Source: Pseudomonadota bacterium
GTDB taxonomy: Bacteria; Myxococcota_A; UBA796; CAJQPC01
Assembly: GCA_024228935.1 (NCBI GenBank)
Contig: JAAESX010000290.1
Coordinates: 1 to 64,000 of the forward strand
DNA: 64,000 nt
Direction: 5' to 3'
A program made the translations under genes and the position numbers. The notes beneath the pieces are model-generated. The model was not told the DNA's origin and did no database searches. It was given only the letters and a program-made list of their open reading frames with translations. Each line of letters begins with the position of its first letter. The stretch's first letter is position 1. Of this stretch, positions 8,134 through 16,210 are shown piece by piece.

Positions 8134-10002
8134 TCACTCGGCGCAGAACGGACCGGTGACGTTGAAGTCGTTGTTGCTCTCGCTGCACTCGGCGATGGCG
8201 CCCGTGCCCGTCCCGTCGTCGTCGACCACCAGCGTGAGTGTCTCCATGCTCGCCAGCGAGTCGGCGACCACGGTGAACTCGATGCCCTCGCTCGACCAGC
8301 CGCTGGGCACCGCCGCATCCGTCGTCGCCGTTCCGAGCACGTAGCGGTAGGCGCCGTCGAAGCCGTACAGCGCGACGTTCACGCCGGCCGGGATCTCCTC
8401 GACGCCCTTGTTGTGCAGCCGCGTCATCACGTGGACGGTGCCGACATCACAGTCGTCCTCGCAGACCTCGACGATCTCGGCCTCGAGGTCGGCGCCCAGG
8501 CTGAACGCGTCGGTTCCGATGGCCGCGTGCCACGTGTTGGTCGCCGAGAAGCCGGGCGTCGCCGTGACGGGGATCGAGAAGTCGTCGTTGATGTTGCTGA
8601 TGCTGTAGGCGTGCTGGTTCCAGAGCTTCCGGACCGGCGGCCAGGACTCGTCGGCGTCGCCGTACACGCTCATCGCGCTGCTGTAGCCGTCGTGGCAGAC
8701 GACGATCTCGGCCTGGTCGTCGGCGTCAACGTCCGCGATGACCGGGTAGTCCATCATCGTGCCGCTGGCGTGCTCGGACGAGTAGAACTTCAGCGCCCCG
8801 GTCAGGCCGTCGTAGACCGCCATCTCGATCTCGTCGATGTAGACGACCTCGGGCGATCCGTCGCCTTCGAAGTCGAAGATCGAGGCCCCGGTCGCGCCGG
8901 ACTCGTCCTTCACGTTGGTCTTCCACATCAGACTGCCGTCAGCGTGGAGCGTCCACAGCTCGTTGCCGCCAGCCAGGATGATCTCGGGCGAGCCGTCCAG
9001 GTCCAGGTCGCCGATGGCGGGGACGGACAGGATGTTGCCGCTCGGAATCGTGTTCGGTCCCCACAGGATGGAGCCGTCGGTGTCGTGCGCCCGGAAGGTG
9101 TTGCCGGTGATGGCGACGAACTCGCCTTCGGGGTCCGCGTCCAGGTTGCCGACGGCGATCATGCCGTCGAATCCGTTGGGGTCGGACCAGATCGCCGTGC
9201 CGTTCACGTCGTAGATCGCGTTGCCGACGATGACCTCTTCCTGGCCGTCCAGGTCCAGGTCGGTGACCGCGCTGGCGCTGCCCTCGGCGATGAAGAAGTC
9301 GCCCAGCATGGTGATGCCGTAGCTGCCGTGGCCGTACTCGCCGACCCCGCGGGTCTCGCCCGTCAGGCTGTCGAGGATGACGCGGCCGACGATGATCTCG
9401 GGGGTGCCGTCGTGGTCCATGTCCGAGAAGATGGGCGCCGCGGTCCAGTCGAAGTCCAGGCCCATGAAGTGGTCCGACTCCCAGATCTGGTTGCCCTCGT
9501 TGTCGAGCAGCAGGACCGTGTAGTCGCCGTCCGCGAACAGGCTCTGGGCGTACTCGCGGGCCGTCGCGACCTCGGGGATGCCGTCGTCGTCGACGTCGCC
9601 GATCGCGGGACTGCCGCCGTACGGGATGTCGACCGCGGCCTGCCAGAGCTCGCCCGAGCCGTCTCCGTGCAGCGCGTGGATGACGCCCGGGAACGAGAGC
9701 GAGGACTTGTTGACGAGGATCTCGGGGATGCCGTCGCCGTCCAGGTCGCCGACGACGGGCAGCGCGGTGCAGCCCGAGCCGGTGGACTCCCACTCGACGA
9801 TGGGCGTGAAGCTGCCTTCGTGCTCGATGCAGTGGTCGCCGACGCCGACCTCGTACGCCGAGGCCTCGAGCGTCTCGCACACGTCGTCGTCGTTGTGCGA
9901 GCCGGTGTCCGAGCCGACCAGACCGGAGTCGTGCGGGGCGCCCGCATCGGTCTCGCCGCGGAGCTTGTAGTCGGAGCAGGCGAGTGTCATGAAAAGGACC
10001 AT
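8134..10002 (-). CDS. FG-GAP/VCBS-repeat surface lipoprotein
   Basis: The 622-residue product has the leader MVLFMTLAC followed by SDYKL and a Ser/Gly/Asp tether. Repeated VGDLDGDGIPEI, IGDVDDDGIPEV, FSDMDHDGTPEI, IGDLDLDGSPEI and IADVDADDQAEI motifs are FG-GAP/VCBS-type calcium-binding blades spaced about 45-60 residues apart, predicting an integrin-alpha-like beta-propeller outside the cell. The later segment RKLWNQHAYSISNINDDFSIP is a hallmark of this family as I know it from myxobacteria. The C-terminal about 130 residues look like a CARDB-type beta-sandwich (ending ECSESNNDFNV). GGAG at suitable spacing precedes the ATG. The role is probably adhesion or surface binding. Confidence 0.85.
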   Translation of the reverse strand: MVLFMTLACSDYKLRGETDAGAPHDSGLVGSDTGSHNDDDVCETLEASAYEVGVGDHCIEHEGSFTPIVEWESTGSGCTALPVVGDLDGDGIPEILVNKSSLSFPGVIHALHGDGSGELWQAAVDIPYGGSPAIGDVDDDGIPEVATAREYAQSLFADGDYTVLLLDNEGNQIWESDHFMGLDFDWTAAPIFSDMDHDGTPEIIVGRVILDSLTGETRGVGEYGHGSYGITMLGDFFIAEGSASAVTDLDLDGQEEVIVGNAIYDVNGTAIWSDPNGFDGMIAVGNLDADPEGEFVAITGNTFRAHDTDGSILWGPNTIPSGNILSVPAIGDLDLDGSPEIILAGGNELWTLHADGSLMWKTNVKDESGATGASIFDFEGDGSPEVVYIDEIEMAVYDGLTGALKFYSSEHASGTMMDYPVIADVDADDQAEIVVCHDGYSSAMSVYGDADESWPPVRKLWNQHAYSISNINDDFSIPVTATPGFSATNTWHAAIGTDAFSLGADLEAEIVEVCEDDCDVGTVHVMTRLHNKGVEEIPAGVNVALYGFDGAYRYVLGTATTDAAVPSGWSSEGIEFTVVADSLASMETLTLVVDDDGTGTGAIAECSESNNDFNVTGPFCAE

Positions 10003-10122
10003 GAGGTCTCCCGGAAGGTGCCGGGCCCAGACGTACCCGGCGCTCGCAAGCTACGCGAACGGAAGTTGAACCCAGGTGCATCCTGACGATCCGCTGACGA
10101 ACCCGGCTCCGGGGTGGCGGTC

Positions 10123-10146
10123 GGACCTCTCGACACCTGGAGGTCC
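10123..10146 (+). promoter_or_regulatory. Hairpin overlapping the Shine-Dalgarno of the 10149 gene
   Basis: GGACCTC (10123-10129) pairs perfectly with GAGGTCC (10140-10146) across a 10-nt loop. The Shine-Dalgarno GGAGG (10139-10143) of the gene starting at 10149 lies largely inside the right arm, so folding would hide it. This is a plausible translational control element, inferred from sequence only. Confidence 0.4.
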
Positions 10147-10148
10147 AC

Positions 10149-10379
10149 ATGTTCCTGCTCGCGCTTCTCTCCACCGACGCCGACGCCTGCGCCATGGCCT
10201 ATGGAGGCGGCAACATCGGCTACAGCTACACGTCCACGGTCTCGCTCGGGCAGCTGATCGGCGAGATCGACGAGCCCGAGTCCCACAACGACCGATTCGA
10301 GAAGCTGGCGCCGAAGGTCCAGGGCCCGGCCCCTGCGCGGGCTCCGGTCGAGCGCGAGCCGGTGAGACCGATCAGCTGA
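10149..10379 (+). CDS. Small exported Cys/Pro protein, unknown
   Basis: The 76-residue product has a strong GGAGG five bases before ATG 10149. The N-terminus MFLLALLSTDADA resembles a short signal peptide ending in an AxA-type site, followed by CAMAYGGGNIGYSYTST. The same context could serve as an atypical lipobox (ADAC). The C-terminal third is Pro/Arg/Glu-rich. It lies alone on the plus strand between the start of the FG-GAP lipoprotein gene and the stop of the von Willebrand lipoprotein gene. No homologue comes to mind. Confidence 0.55.
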   Translation: MFLLALLSTDADACAMAYGGGNIGYSYTSTVSLGQLIGEIDEPESHNDRFEKLAPKVQGPAPARAPVEREPVRPIS

Positions 10380-10386
10380 CCCTCGC

Positions 10387-11937
10387 TCAGTCGCAGGCGC
10401 CCGTACCGTCGTAGCTGATGACGACCTTGTCGCCGCCCGACGGGTAGTCGCCGGTGAACGTCACGACGTTCCGCGCGGCGTCGAAGGTCCAGTCGTACCG
10501 CTCACTGCCGTTCACCTTCACGACGATCGAGGACTCGACGGCCGGACTGGAGAGCTCGAAGCTGTTCTGGTTGACCGAGGCCTCGGCGAGGAGCGCCAGG
10601 TTCGCGTCGGTGGCCCAGTTGTCGCAGACGCTCAGGAAGACGCCGTCGGTGGCCGCGACCGCCTCGGCGTACCCGGTGCCGGGCGCGGCGGAGTCACAGC
10701 CGTCGGGGACCGGACCGGCGATGGCGGACACCTTGACCAGCGCGGCGTTGCCCTTGGCCGTGTAGAGCCGGTCGACGTTGTCGTACCACTCGAGCCCGCC
10801 CATGTCGGCGCTCTGCTCGGGCTCGTCGCTGACGTCGATGATGTGCAGGAGCGCGTTCGGGCGCATGAAGCCGCTGTTGCACTCGCCGCTGTCCGTGGCC
10901 TCGGCGGCGTTCACGTTGATGGTCAGCAGCGCCTCGGTCCAGTCGGCGAAGAAGCCGCCCCACAGGATGTTGTCCTTGAAGGTCTGGATGTAGTTGGGCG
11001 TGCCCGGACGCAGGATGCCGCCCGTGTTGCAGCCGTCGTCGCTGCTCGCGATGATGATCTGCCAGTCCGATGTGTAGGTGTCGAGCTCGTTGATGAAGAC
11101 CTCAAACTCGCTGGCGAGCGCGAACAGGTCCTCGGCCATCGAGCAGCTGGCGTCGACGCTGAACATGATGTCGCTCGGCGGGTCACCTTCCGGGATGTAC
11201 CAGTCGTCGGTGTAGCTGCCGTCGGTCACGCCGGCGCCGAGCTGGAGCGCCTCGCGGGTCCCCATGGCCTCGTCGCTGGTCACGACGAGCGCGCCCTCGA
11301 ACTCGTACTCGACGGTGGGGGCGAAGCCGATGTCGACCTCGGTGAACTCGCCGGGAGACAGGGTGAGGGGGAGGGTCGGCGCGCTGAGCAGCTCGAAGCC
11401 GGTCCCCGTGATCTCGATGCCGTCGATGGTGACGGGGACGCTGCCCACACTCGTGATGATGGCGCGGTTCTCGCGGTCGCAGCCGACGCCGATGTCGCCG
11501 TGGTCGAGCGGGTCGGGGTCGACCTCGAGCTCGGGCACGTCGGCGTCGCCGTAGAGATCGACGGGCAGGTTGGGGGTGTCGGGGTCGTTGGACTCGACGA
11601 TGACGCGGGCCTCAGCGTCGTTGGCCCAGGGGTGGAACAGGACGTCGACCTCGATGGACTCGCCAGCCATCAAGGGGCCGGACGGGACGTCGGTCAGGAG
11701 CTCGAACGCGGCGTAGTCGCCCTCGCGGAGCCAGACGCCCTTGATGGCGACCGCATCGGTGCCGGTGGCCGTGATCGTGAAGGTCTGGGGCGCGGCCTCC
11801 TCGCCGGCGGCGAGCGTGCCGAAGTCCAGGAACTCGGGGTCCACCTGCAAGTGCGGACCCTCTCCGTCGATCCCCGTGGTGACCGTGTGGAGCTGGGAGT
11901 CTTGGCCGCAGGCGAGCGAGAGAACGAAGAAGAGCAT
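10387..11937 (-). CDS. ASH-repeat and von Willebrand A lipoprotein
   Basis: The 516-residue product has the leader MLFFVLSLAC. Residues about 30-250 contain two choice-of-anchor/ASPM-SPD-2-Hydin-like beta-sandwich repeats: LQVDPEFLDFGTLAAGE with VIVESNDPDTPNLPVDLYGDA, then LEVDPDPLDHGDIGVG with LVVTSDEAMGTREALQLGAG. From about 270 there is a von Willebrand A fold whose DIMFSVDASCSM matches the metal-binding DxSxS motif. The C-terminus has SSIVVKVNGSERYDWTF and GGDKVVISYDGTG, shared with the paralogue at 20797-21675. The probable role is surface adhesion. The operon order is unclear because the next upstream gene (12100) is 162 bp away. Confidence 0.85.
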   Translation of the reverse strand: MLFFVLSLACGQDSQLHTVTTGIDGEGPHLQVDPEFLDFGTLAAGEEAAPQTFTITATGTDAVAIKGVWLREGDYAAFELLTDVPSGPLMAGESIEVDVLFHPWANDAEARVIVESNDPDTPNLPVDLYGDADVPELEVDPDPLDHGDIGVGCDRENRAIITSVGSVPVTIDGIEITGTGFELLSAPTLPLTLSPGEFTEVDIGFAPTVEYEFEGALVVTSDEAMGTREALQLGAGVTDGSYTDDWYIPEGDPPSDIMFSVDASCSMAEDLFALASEFEVFINELDTYTSDWQIIIASSDDGCNTGGILRPGTPNYIQTFKDNILWGGFFADWTEALLTINVNAAEATDSGECNSGFMRPNALLHIIDVSDEPEQSADMGGLEWYDNVDRLYTAKGNAALVKVSAIAGPVPDGCDSAAPGTGYAEAVAATDGVFLSVCDNWATDANLALLAEASVNQNSFELSSPAVESSIVVKVNGSERYDWTFDAARNVVTFTGDYPSGGDKVVISYDGTGACD

Positions 11938-12099
11938 GGGGGACCCTTAGAGAAGGTCGGTGCGCGGCGGAAGTGGACCACAGCGCCAAGGCCGTGCCAA
12001 GGAGTCGCGAGGGGTCGGTCGACCGGGTCCGGCGGCCCCGGGGGCGAGGATGCGAGGATGCGAGTTGCGGTCCCTCAGGGGGTCGAAACTCGCGAGCGC
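11938..12099. other. Intergenic region, GC-rich with short direct repeats
   Basis: No gene fits here. It holds a run of direct repeats (GAGGATGC twice, then GAGTTGC, near 12055-12075) and GC-rich self-complementary stretches (CCGGCGGCCCCGG near 12030). It separates the radical SAM gene from the von Willebrand lipoprotein gene and should contain the latter's promoter, but I see no convincing -35/-10 pair. Confidence 0.35.
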
Positions 12100-13506
12100 T
12101 CAGCCCGTCAGCAGCCGAACCCCAGCCTTCGCCTTCCGCATCAGATCGACGGGCGAGCGGATCTGGAACACGTTCCGGGCCACGAACTTCGGCCGCCAGT
12201 AGAAGCGCTTGTAGGCCAGATCGAGCATGTCGCGCAGCTCGGCCCGGGAGAAGTGCTCCTCCCAGATCTGGGCCTTGAACCCCTCGTTCGGCTGCGCCAT
12301 GAACTCCTGCCACGGCGTGATGTCGAGCACCCCGGACTCCATGCCCTGGTCGTAGATGACCGTGCCCGGGAACGGCGTCAGGATGTTGAACATCACGAAG
12401 TCGGGGTCCAGGTCGATCGAGTACTGGATGGTCTGCATGACGTCGGCGACGGTGCGCTCGACGGGCGTGCCGATCATGAAGTAGGCGACGGTGTTGATGC
12501 CGATGTCGCGGCACAGCGCGAACGCGTTGTGGATCTCGGCGACCGTGACGTCCTTGCGCAGCAGGAGCAAGCCCTCTTCGGTCCCCTGCTCCACACCGAA
12601 CTGGATGCGCTGGCAGCCCGCCGCCTTCATCTTCTCGAGCAGCTGGCGGTTCATGCCCTTCACGCGGAAGCGCACCGTCCAGCTGAAGTCCAGGCCGCGA
12701 CGGATGATCTCGTCGCACAGCTCCTCGACGCGCTTGTTCGTGATGTTGAACGTGTCGTCGACGAAGTAGATCTCGCTGATGCCCTTGGCGAGCGCGTTCT
12801 CGATCTCCTCGCAGACCCGCTCGGGCGACATCACGCGGTACCGGTGGCGCGGCGTGTTGCAGAACGTGCAGCGGTACGGACAACCTCGGCTGGTGATGAG
12901 CGTCGTGAACACGCCGCCCTTGCCCATGACGTCGTAGTACTTCTCGTACTCGATGAGATCGAGGTCGGGGATGGGGTAGTCGTCCAGGCCGTTGCTGTAG
13001 TAGGTGTCGGACTCGGGGACGGTGTCGTCCGGATGGGCCACGACGCCGGGAATGCCCTTGGCGACCTCGCCCCTCTCCCAGCAGTCGAGCAGCAGCTCGA
13101 GCGGCTTCTGGCCCTCGCCCTTCACGACCGCGTCGACGCCGGCCAGGCCGACGGACTCCATCGGGAAGTCGTTGATGTGCGGGCCGCCGAGCACCACGTG
13201 CTTCACCGACTTCACGCGGCGCGCGATCTCGACCGTGCGGTGACAGTCGACCAGGCCGACGGTGTAGACCGTGACGCCAACGACGTCGGGCTTCCACTCG
13301 GTCATCCGGCGCTCGACTTCCTCGTAGTCCAGGTTCTCGAGCTGGGCGTCGAGGATGCAGACCTCGTGGTCCGTGTTCGCCTTGATGTGCGTGGCGCACG
13401 CCAGGAGTGCCAACGGCGGGTAGCTCTGGTTCTCGGCGGCGACGGCCTCGGGGACCTCGCTCTCGACGGTGTGCTTTGCAGGGGCGCGCACGAGCATCAG
13501 ACGCAT
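12100..13506 (-). CDS. B12-binding-domain radical SAM protein
   Basis: The 468-residue protein starts at ATG 13506, with GGAGG about eight bases upstream. Residues 1-150 form a cobalamin-binding-type Rossmann domain (SYPPLALLACATHIK, VVGVTVYTVGLVDCHRT, VVLGGPHIND, AVVKGEG), though the classical DxHxxG ligand motif is not obvious. Residues 205-400 are a radical SAM barrel: RGCPYRCTFC places the cluster cysteines at 209, 213 and 216. FGVEQGTEEGL and NILTPFPGT are typical later barrel motifs. Family members carry out methylations, ring closures and other radical reactions on unactivated carbons; the substrate cannot be deduced. A second member is at 30965, with a different partner. Confidence 0.88.
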   Translation of the reverse strand: MRLMLVRAPAKHTVESEVPEAVAAENQSYPPLALLACATHIKANTDHEVCILDAQLENLDYEEVERRMTEWKPDVVGVTVYTVGLVDCHRTVEIARRVKSVKHVVLGGPHINDFPMESVGLAGVDAVVKGEGQKPLELLLDCWERGEVAKGIPGVVAHPDDTVPESDTYYSNGLDDYPIPDLDLIEYEKYYDVMGKGGVFTTLITSRGCPYRCTFCNTPRHRYRVMSPERVCEEIENALAKGISEIYFVDDTFNITNKRVEELCDEIIRRGLDFSWTVRFRVKGMNRQLLEKMKAAGCQRIQFGVEQGTEEGLLLLRKDVTVAEIHNAFALCRDIGINTVAYFMIGTPVERTVADVMQTIQYSIDLDPDFVMFNILTPFPGTVIYDQGMESGVLDITPWQEFMAQPNEGFKAQIWEEHFSRAELRDMLDLAYKRFYWRPKFVARNVFQIRSPVDLMRKAKAGVRLLTG

Positions 13507-13591
13507 GGACAGAGCCTCCGGGGGCCTAGGGATCCGACTGCGGATCCTTGCGGGGGGCAGAACGTAGCCCGCTGGAGCCCCTCGATGTGGG

Positions 13592-14410
13592 TCAGATCGC
13601 GCACGCACACTCCACGCCGTCGGGCCCACCCCAGTTCTGGAGCATCGTCAGCACGCTGTCGTCGCAGTAGCCGCCGTCGTCGTCGAACTCTTCGGAGCCA
13701 CTACAGCCGCTGCTGCCATAGAAGAGGACGCCGTAGCAGGTGCCCCCCAGGTCCGCGCAGATCGCATCGCACGTCCGGTCGGGGGCGTTCCCGCTGCCCA
13801 GGCACGACGCCGCGCCCACACAGCCGTCCTCGCAGATCTCCTCGCCGTCGGGAAGCTCGCCCAGCGAGGCGTCCGCCAGGACGGTGTCGCAGTCCGCGCC
13901 GCATCCACCGCAGTTGTCTCAGTCCCGGGCCACGTCGGTGCACAGGTGGTCGCCCCCATCGCAGGTGAGCTCCAGCTCCAGCTCCAGGTCCTGGGTCGAG
14001 GTGTTGCCCGTCTGGTCGCTGAAGCTGGCGGTCACGGTCAGCGTCCCGGACTGTCCGTCCGCGTCCACGTCGTACGCCTCGGACAGCGCCGTGAAGCCCA
14101 CCGTCGCGCTGTAGCTGCCCTCGTCTGCGGCCCCGGAGAACGCCGCCAGCGTCGCGCCGTTCGCCTTCAGGCTTCCGCCGATCAGATCGTCGATGCCCTG
14201 GGGGTCGGTGACCAGCGCGCAGAACGTGGCGTCGGCCCCATCGCTGACCGTCATCGGGTTCGCCGTGAACTCCAGGATCTGGGGGGCCTGCTCGGAGCTC
14301 GACGCGGTGTCACCGCCACCCGGGTCGCCGACGGGGTCGTCGTCCCCGCCTCCGCCCGTGCAGGCCAACGCGAAGGCGACCAGCGCCGCGAGCGGGAGTC
14401 GCAGCCGCAT
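13592..14410 (-). pseudogene. Lipoprotein with NCGxCG Cys repeat, interrupted by in-frame TGA
   Basis: ATG 14410 gives a normal leader MRLRLPLAALVAFALAC and a Gly/Asp tether. About 100 residues of Ig-like beta domain follow (ILEFTANPMTVSDGADATFCALV, LTVTASFSDQTGNTSTQDLEL). Then CDGGDHLCTDVARD runs into TGA at 13919-13921. The same frame continues immediately with DNCGGCGADCDTVL, ICEDGCVGAASC and further Cys to the TGA at 13592. Together these match the myxobacterial pattern C-x-D-x3-D-x2-NCG-x-CG-x2-C with the stop at a variable position. A nonsense mutation, readthrough or a sequence error could explain this. It starts in tight overlap with the disrupted MopE-like gene upstream. Confidence 0.6.
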
Positions 14411-14985
14411 CAGAGGATGCAGCCGCAGGCCGCCCCCCCCCGCGCAGTCGTCCAGGTAGACCGCGCCGCCGTTGCTGCTGGCGTTGTCCTCGACCGTCAC
14501 GCCGTCCATCTCGACGGTGACGTCGCTGCAGCGGACCGCGCCGCCGTACCCGTAGTTGCCCTCGGTCAGCGTGATGTCCGTGAACGTCGTGTCCGCCCCG
14601 CTGTACCCGTACAGGATGAAGTCGTCGTCGCCGCCGGACAGGATGGCGTCGTCCACGCCGATGATGTCGACGGTCTTGTTGTTGCTCGCGAGCCGCACGT
14701 AGAACGTGTCGCCGCAGAACGTGTAGGTGCCGGTGGAGAGGCTCACTGGCTGCCGGGCTGGCGTACGTGCCGTTGAACGTCGACGTGACGTCGGAGACCG
14801 TGCCCCCGCTGGTCTCGTACGAGACGTCGCAGTCGTTGTCGATGTCGTCGCAGTACTCGTCCGCGAACGGATGGATGTCCGCGTCGGCGTCGTTGCAGTC
14901 CTCGTCGTAACCGTCGCCGTCAGGTGCCGTTGGTGTCGCCGGGGTCCTTGTCGCCACAAGCCAACGCGAGGAGGAGGAGGGTCAT
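14410..14985 (-). pseudogene. MopE-like/beta-helix lipoprotein, frameshifted several times
   Basis: ATG 14985 begins MTLLLLALACGDKDPGDTNG, a short lipoprotein leader, and then meets a stop. Shifted by one base the sequence continues as DGDGYDEDCNDADADIHP and EYCDDIDNDCD, the Asp/Cys repeat typical of Myxococcus MopE-type proteins. Near 14755 a further shift leads to SLSTGTYTFCGDTFYVRLA, a beta-helix-like segment. At the end, a nine-base G run (near 14434) must lose one base for the frame to close as a TGA overlapping the ATG of the next gene at 14410. So at least three indels separate this from an intact gene. Calcium or copper binding is the usual suggestion for such repeats. Confidence 0.55.
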
Positions 14986-14986
14986 C

Positions 14987-15727
14987 TCAGGATCCGGTGC
15001 CGTAGGGGTGGTTCACGTCCTCGAGCTGGTCGTAGGCGCCCTGGTCGAGGTACCCGGTGCGGGTCGCGGTCACGCCGTTCTCGCCCGAGCAGGTGGTCAG
15101 CACGTCGAGGGTACAGCGCATCTCGCTGCACTCGCTGTCGTCGATGTTGTTGACGCGCGGGATGTCGTCGGTGTCGCCGATGCTGAACGCCAGGTACTGG
15201 TCGCTCGGAATGTCGCCCGTGCCGAAGCCGACCGGGACGTCCCAGAGGTCGGACTCGGAGTAGTTGATGGTCTCCTCGAACTCGGCGGTCCACTTGCCGC
15301 TGGCGGTGTCGCCGTCGACGGTCAGGACCAGCGTGTTCACGTCCGAGCGCTCGACGGTCTCGTTGTAGACGTAGCCCTCTTCGTGCTCGTTGCCGTACTG
15401 GACGCTGTCGGTGGCGGTCCAGGTGAAGGTCCACTTTCCGTCGGCGCCGGTGCCCGGTCACACGTCGGTGCCGATGACCAGGATGGCGTTCTCGCTGTCG
15501 AGCTGGGCGACCTGGGCCAGCAGCAGCGCGTCGCTGTGGTCACGCAGCCAGGTCTCGGCCCACGGGCCGTCGCCGGCCTCGTAGCTGTCCTGGAAGCTGT
15601 GGTTGATGCTCGTGTCGCACGCGTCGGCGGCGTCGGCGTACTCGAGCTGGAGCAGCCAGATGCCGTCGATGCCATTCGCGCCGGTCGGGGCGTCCGAGTT
15701 GCAGGCGAGGGAGAGGAGGAGGAGCAT
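14987..15727 (-). pseudogene. Lipoprotein interrupted by in-frame TGA
   Basis: ATG 15727 starts MLLLLSLAC followed by NSDAPTG. The frame reaches LDSENAILVIGTDV and then TGA at 15458-15460. The same frame resumes at once with PGTGADGKWTFTWTAT and continues without a stop for about 155 residues to TGA 14987. The two halves fit one beta-rich domain: IDGIWLLQLEYAD, then GKWTFTWTA and SGKWTAEFEETI, with paired Cys near the end. No frameshift is needed, so the TGA is either a nonsense change, a base error or a readthrough site; its following base is C, a context known to weaken UGA termination. Function is unknown. Confidence 0.6.
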
Positions 15728-15780
15728 GGTGTCGCCTGTACTACAGGGGCTGTTGGCCGGGGACCTTCCGGGATTCTCCG

Positions 15781-16176
15781 TCAGTCCTCGCCGATGAGGG
15801 CGTCCACGGTGCGCTGGTCGGCGCCGGGGAACTCGTAGTCCTTGAAGTCCTGGGGCTTGACCCACCGGACCTCGTTGACGTGCTTGGCGGTCGGCTCCAG
15901 GCCGTTCAGCTCGCAGCTGTACACGCGCAGATCGAGCGTGTATCGGTCGTACTCGTGGGTCACGTTCAGGCTCAGGCCGCCGACCCGCACGGGGGCGCCG
16001 ATCTTCTCCTGAAGCTCGCGCTGCAGGGCGTCCTGGTCGGACTCGCCCGGCTCGACCTTGCCGCCGGGGAACTCCCACAGCAGCGGGAGCACGGCTTCCG
16101 GCCGGCGCTGGGTGATCAGGTACAGGCCACCGCGTTCGATCTCGGCGGCCACGACACGTACATGAGGCTTGTCCAC
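15781..16176 (-). CDS. NUDIX hydrolase, MutT-like
   Basis: With the GTG start at 16176 the protein is 131 residues and begins just before the first strand (VRVVAAEIERGGLYLITQRR), the usual family layout; an upstream ATG at 16212 is possible. The NUDIX box runs from GGKVEPGESDQDALQRELQEKIG. It keeps the first Gly, the Glu after it and REL, but the usual EE pair of REUXEE is EK, so one metal ligand is altered. The expected role is hydrolysis of oxidised nucleoside triphosphates such as 8-oxo-dGTP, or a related housecleaning reaction. It is divergent from the acylase gene, whose ATG is 34 bp away. Confidence 0.82.
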   Translation of the reverse strand: MDKPHVRVVAAEIERGGLYLITQRRPEAVLPLLWEFPGGKVEPGESDQDALQRELQEKIGAPVRVGGLSLNVTHEYDRYTLDLRVYSCELNGLEPTAKHVNEVRWVKPQDFKDYEFPGADQRTVDALIGED

Positions 16177-16210
16177 GGCGGCGGGGTATATCACGGCCGT
16201 TGGAGGCTCC

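Noticed and set aside
8113..10086. A 657-codon plus-strand frame opposite the FG-GAP lipoprotein
   Set aside because: Val/Asp/Arg-rich shadow of the repeated DLDGDG codons; no initiation signal and no recognisable domain.
11938..12099. tRNA or small RNA gene in the GC-rich gap
   Set aside because: No cloverleaf with TTCGAATCC-like T-arm or CCA end, and no strong terminator; only short direct repeats.
13919..13921. Selenocysteine codon as explanation for the in-frame TGA
   Set aside because: The position corresponds to a variable residue of the repeat, not to a conserved Cys, and I see no clear SECIS-type stem-loop directly after it; kept only as a weak alternative.
10843..13968. A 1041-codon plus-strand open frame
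   Set aside because: It lies antisense to the von Willebrand lipoprotein and radical SAM genes, both with clear motifs; the frame is open only because of codon bias.
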